This document shows positions 61,018 through 64,000 of a DNA stretch of 64,000 nucleotides, one piece after another. The stretch comes from Spiribacter halobius (GTDB lineage: Bacteria > Pseudomonadota > Gammaproteobacteria > Nitrococcales > Nitrococcaceae). Made by a program: the position numbers and the translations under genes. The DNA is taken from NCBI RefSeq assembly GCF_020883455.1, contig NZ_CP086615.1:3333501-3397500 (forward strand). Direction: 5' to 3'. Position 1 is the stretch's first letter, and the number at the start of each line of letters is the position of its first letter. Below the pieces are notes generated by a model, which did no database searches, had not been told where the DNA came from, and was given only the letters and a program-made list of their open reading frames with translations.

Positions 61018-62439
61018 ATGACCAGTAACGACGACACAAACATCACCGCCGGGGCCGCGCGGTTCGCCTCGCAACTTGGCTATGCCGATTTACCCTCGGA
61101 GGCACTGCATGTCGGCCGCCGCTGCATGATCGACGGCATCGGCCAGTTTATCGCGGGCAGTACGACCGGCCCGGTACGTCTTGTTCGGGACGACGTGCTC
61201 GACCAGGGCGGGCGCCCGGACGCCCTGCTGCCGGGCACGGGCGGGCGACGCGCGCCGGCCGCACTGGCCGCGCGAGTGCTTGGCACCGCGGGGCACGCGC
61301 TTGACTGGGATGATACGCAGGCAACGCGTGACAGCCGCCACACCTACGGCCTCTTGACCCATCCCACGGTGCCTCCCCTCGCGGCCGCACTGGCACTCAG
61401 CCAGGGTGCCCTGGGCGAGGTGGACGGGCGCCGCTTCATGGTGGCCTTCCAGGCCGGATTCGAGGTCGAGTGCAAAATCGCCGAGTGGATGCTGCCCGAC
61501 GCCTATCGGCGCGGCCTGCATGCCAGCGCAGCCGAGGGCACGCTGGGCGCCGCGGTCACGGCGGCACGACTCATGGAACTGGACGAGGACCGGATGCGCC
61601 ACGCCATCGGCATTGCCGCGAGCCGCTCATCGGCGGGCATCCGCGCCAACGTGGGCACGATGACCAAGCCGCTGCACTTTGGCGGCGCCGCCGAGCACGG
61701 CGTCACCGCGGCATTGCTCGCCGCGCGCGGGCTCGAGGCCAGTCCGAGCGCGCTGGATGGCGCCTACGGGTTTCTCACCGTGTTCTCCGGCGGCATCTTC
61801 GAGGAAAAGCTCCAGGAGGGCTTCGGCCAGACCTTCTCGATCGTCGATCCGGGCGTCGCGGTGAAGCCCTACCCCAGCGGTATCCTCTCCCATCAGGCCA
61901 TGGACGCGATGCTGGGGCTGGTGCGCGAGCATGACCTCAAGCCCGAGGACGTCGCCACCGTTCGCTTTCATGCCGGCAGCAACATCCTCAAGCCGCTGTC
62001 GTACCGGTTCGCCGAGGATCACCTGCAGGCCAAGTTCTGCATGCCCGCTCTGCTCGCCATGATTCTGCTGCGCCGTCAGGCCGGTCAGGACGAATTCACT
62101 GACGCATTCGTCGGTTCGGAAGCGATGCGAGCCATGCAGTCTCGCATCGAAACCGTCTTCGATCCCGAGATCGAGCGCCTGGGCTTCGACCGAATCCGCT
62201 CCCGCATCGAGGTTCACACTCATGATGGACGCGTTCTGGAGCGCCGGGCCGATGAACGCTACCGGGGCAGCCCCGAGCACCCGATGTCGGATGCGGAGAT
62301 GGAGGAGAAATTCCGCGTCTGCACGCGCGGCATTCTCCCGAAGCCCCGTCTCGAGGAACTGCTGCAGGCAATATGGGGAATTGACGACAACACTGGCAAC
62401 GACGCTGGCCGCCTGGCCAAACTCATGGAGTACGACTAA
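61018..62439 (+). CDS. MmgE/PrpD-family protein
   Basis: 473 residues. HALDWDDTQATRDSRHTYGLLTHP has the conserved Asp and His residues of the MmgE/PrpD fold, and GAAEHGVTAALLAARGLEAS follows in the lid domain. Members include 2-methylcitrate dehydratase, cis-aconitate decarboxylase and epimerases of dicarboxylates. Following tctCBA by 47 bp, it probably acts on the imported polycarboxylate. No other prp genes are present, so methylcitrate dehydratase is not the obvious choice. Confidence 0.88.
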   Translation: MTSNDDTNITAGAARFASQLGYADLPSEALHVGRRCMIDGIGQFIAGSTTGPVRLVRDDVLDQGGRPDALLPGTGGRRAPAALAARVLGTAGHALDWDDTQATRDSRHTYGLLTHPTVPPLAAALALSQGALGEVDGRRFMVAFQAGFEVECKIAEWMLPDAYRRGLHASAAEGTLGAAVTAARLMELDEDRMRHAIGIAASRSSAGIRANVGTMTKPLHFGGAAEHGVTAALLAARGLEASPSALDGAYGFLTVFSGGIFEEKLQEGFGQTFSIVDPGVAVKPYPSGILSHQAMDAMLGLVREHDLKPEDVATVRFHAGSNILKPLSYRFAEDHLQAKFCMPALLAMILLRRQAGQDEFTDAFVGSEAMRAMQSRIETVFDPEIERLGFDRIRSRIEVHTHDGRVLERRADERYRGSPEHPMSDAEMEEKFRVCTRGILPKPRLEELLQAIWGIDDNTGNDAGRLAKLMEYD

Positions 62440-62506
62440 GGGGGCTGCGGCGTGATAATTCCGCATTCGCGCGGCGGAGCTGCGCGCCTACGGAGGTTGA
62501 AATAAA

Positions 62507-62536
62507 AAACCCCCGTGGCGTGAGCCACGGGGGTTT
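62507..62536 (-). terminator. Rho-independent terminator of the rRNA operon
   Basis: Stem AAACCCCCGTGGC with partner GCCACGGGGGTTT around a GTGA loop. Read leftward (rRNA direction) it ends in GGGGGTTTTTTATT, a proper T-run. Going the other way it has only a short T-tail, so it may also serve the PrpD-family gene weakly. Confidence 0.9.
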
Positions 62537-62545
62537 ACGTGTAAG

Positions 62546-62664
62546 TGCCTGGCGATGACCTACTTTCGCACCGCAGCGGGGCGGCACTATCATCGGCGCT
62601 GCGTGGTTTCACTTCCGAGTTCGGAATGGGGTCGGGTGGTTCCCACGCGCTATGGTCGCCAGGC
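62546..62664 (-). rRNA. rrf: 5S ribosomal RNA
   Basis: About 119 bases. The minus strand starts GCCTGGCGACCATAGCGC and contains CCCATTCCGAACTCGGAAGT and GAAAGTAGGTCATCGCCAGG, the universal 5S core with complementary ends. Confidence 0.95.
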
Positions 62665-62764
62665 GAGCCGGTTTCCGGTGCACGCCACTCGGCGCGCCAC
62701 CGCAATTCTGGAAAGCTGCTGTAGTCGGGCACGCAGACCGGTGCCATACAAACCGCTTGGGGTT

Positions 62765-64000
<1,236 letters not shown>

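Overview
The window is GC-rich, densely packed DNA. It looks like a free-living gammaproteobacterium, possibly of the Ectothiorhodospiraceae/Chromatiales type. That placement is inferred from gene content (an exosortase A system, TRAP and tripartite carboxylate transporters, coaX-birA, a gammaproteobacterial-looking rRNA/tRNA set) and was not tested by any search.

Bases 1-33.3 kb hold an almost complete exosortase A (XrtA)/PEP-CTERM exopolysaccharide and protein-sorting locus. Reading leftward from about 20.7 kb, on the minus strand: initiating sugar transferase, MSHA/GspE-like ATPase, histidine kinase PrsK, sigma54 activator PrsR, TPR lipoprotein PrsT, export lipoprotein, chain-length protein, tyrosine autokinase, outer-membrane barrel protein, UDP-GlcNAc 2-epimerase, polysaccharide deacetylase, FemAB-like protein, glycosyltransferase, XrtA, and the start of another glycosyltransferase cut by the window edge. 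Around it lie two acyltransferases, a ThiF-like adenylyltransferase with a nitroreductase, a second PrsT-like lipoprotein, a sulfotransferase, a small membrane protein, a UGT-type glycosyltransferase, and two secreted substrates with PEP-CTERM-type tails. I find -24/-12 (sigma54) promoter matches before both substrate genes and before one acyltransferase, which fits control by PrsK/PrsR.

The most striking feature is that four consecutive EPS genes (glycosyltransferase, FemAB, deacetylase, epimerase) carry palindromic interspersed repeats inside their reading frames. The repeats keep the frame open and add roughly 40 to 175 residues at loops or termini.

Bases 33.5-41.6 kb form an accessory region beside a tRNA-Thr gene. 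It holds an uncharacterised DUF2589-type operon with an NlpC/P60-like protein and a winged-helix protein. One DUF2589 gene is split by a 19-bp tandem repeat and another is truncated at a junction with a decayed vapC. Toxin-antitoxin modules hipBA, vapBC and phd/PIN follow, bordered by short repeats.

Bases 41.6-49.8 kb are mostly housekeeping or ordinary genes: a secreted hypothetical protein, DUF2283 with a broken partner, coaX, birA, an M18 aminopeptidase, an MFS transporter and an M42 peptidase. Bases 49.8-62.4 kb are a catabolic region for organic or sugar acids. It has two GntR/FCD regulators, a TRAP transporter with an enolase-superfamily enzyme, a sugar isomerase-like protein and a methyltransferase, and a divergent tctCBA transporter with an MmgE/PrpD enzyme. 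The window ends in a minus-strand rRNA operon: terminator, 5S, and the 3' part of 23S.
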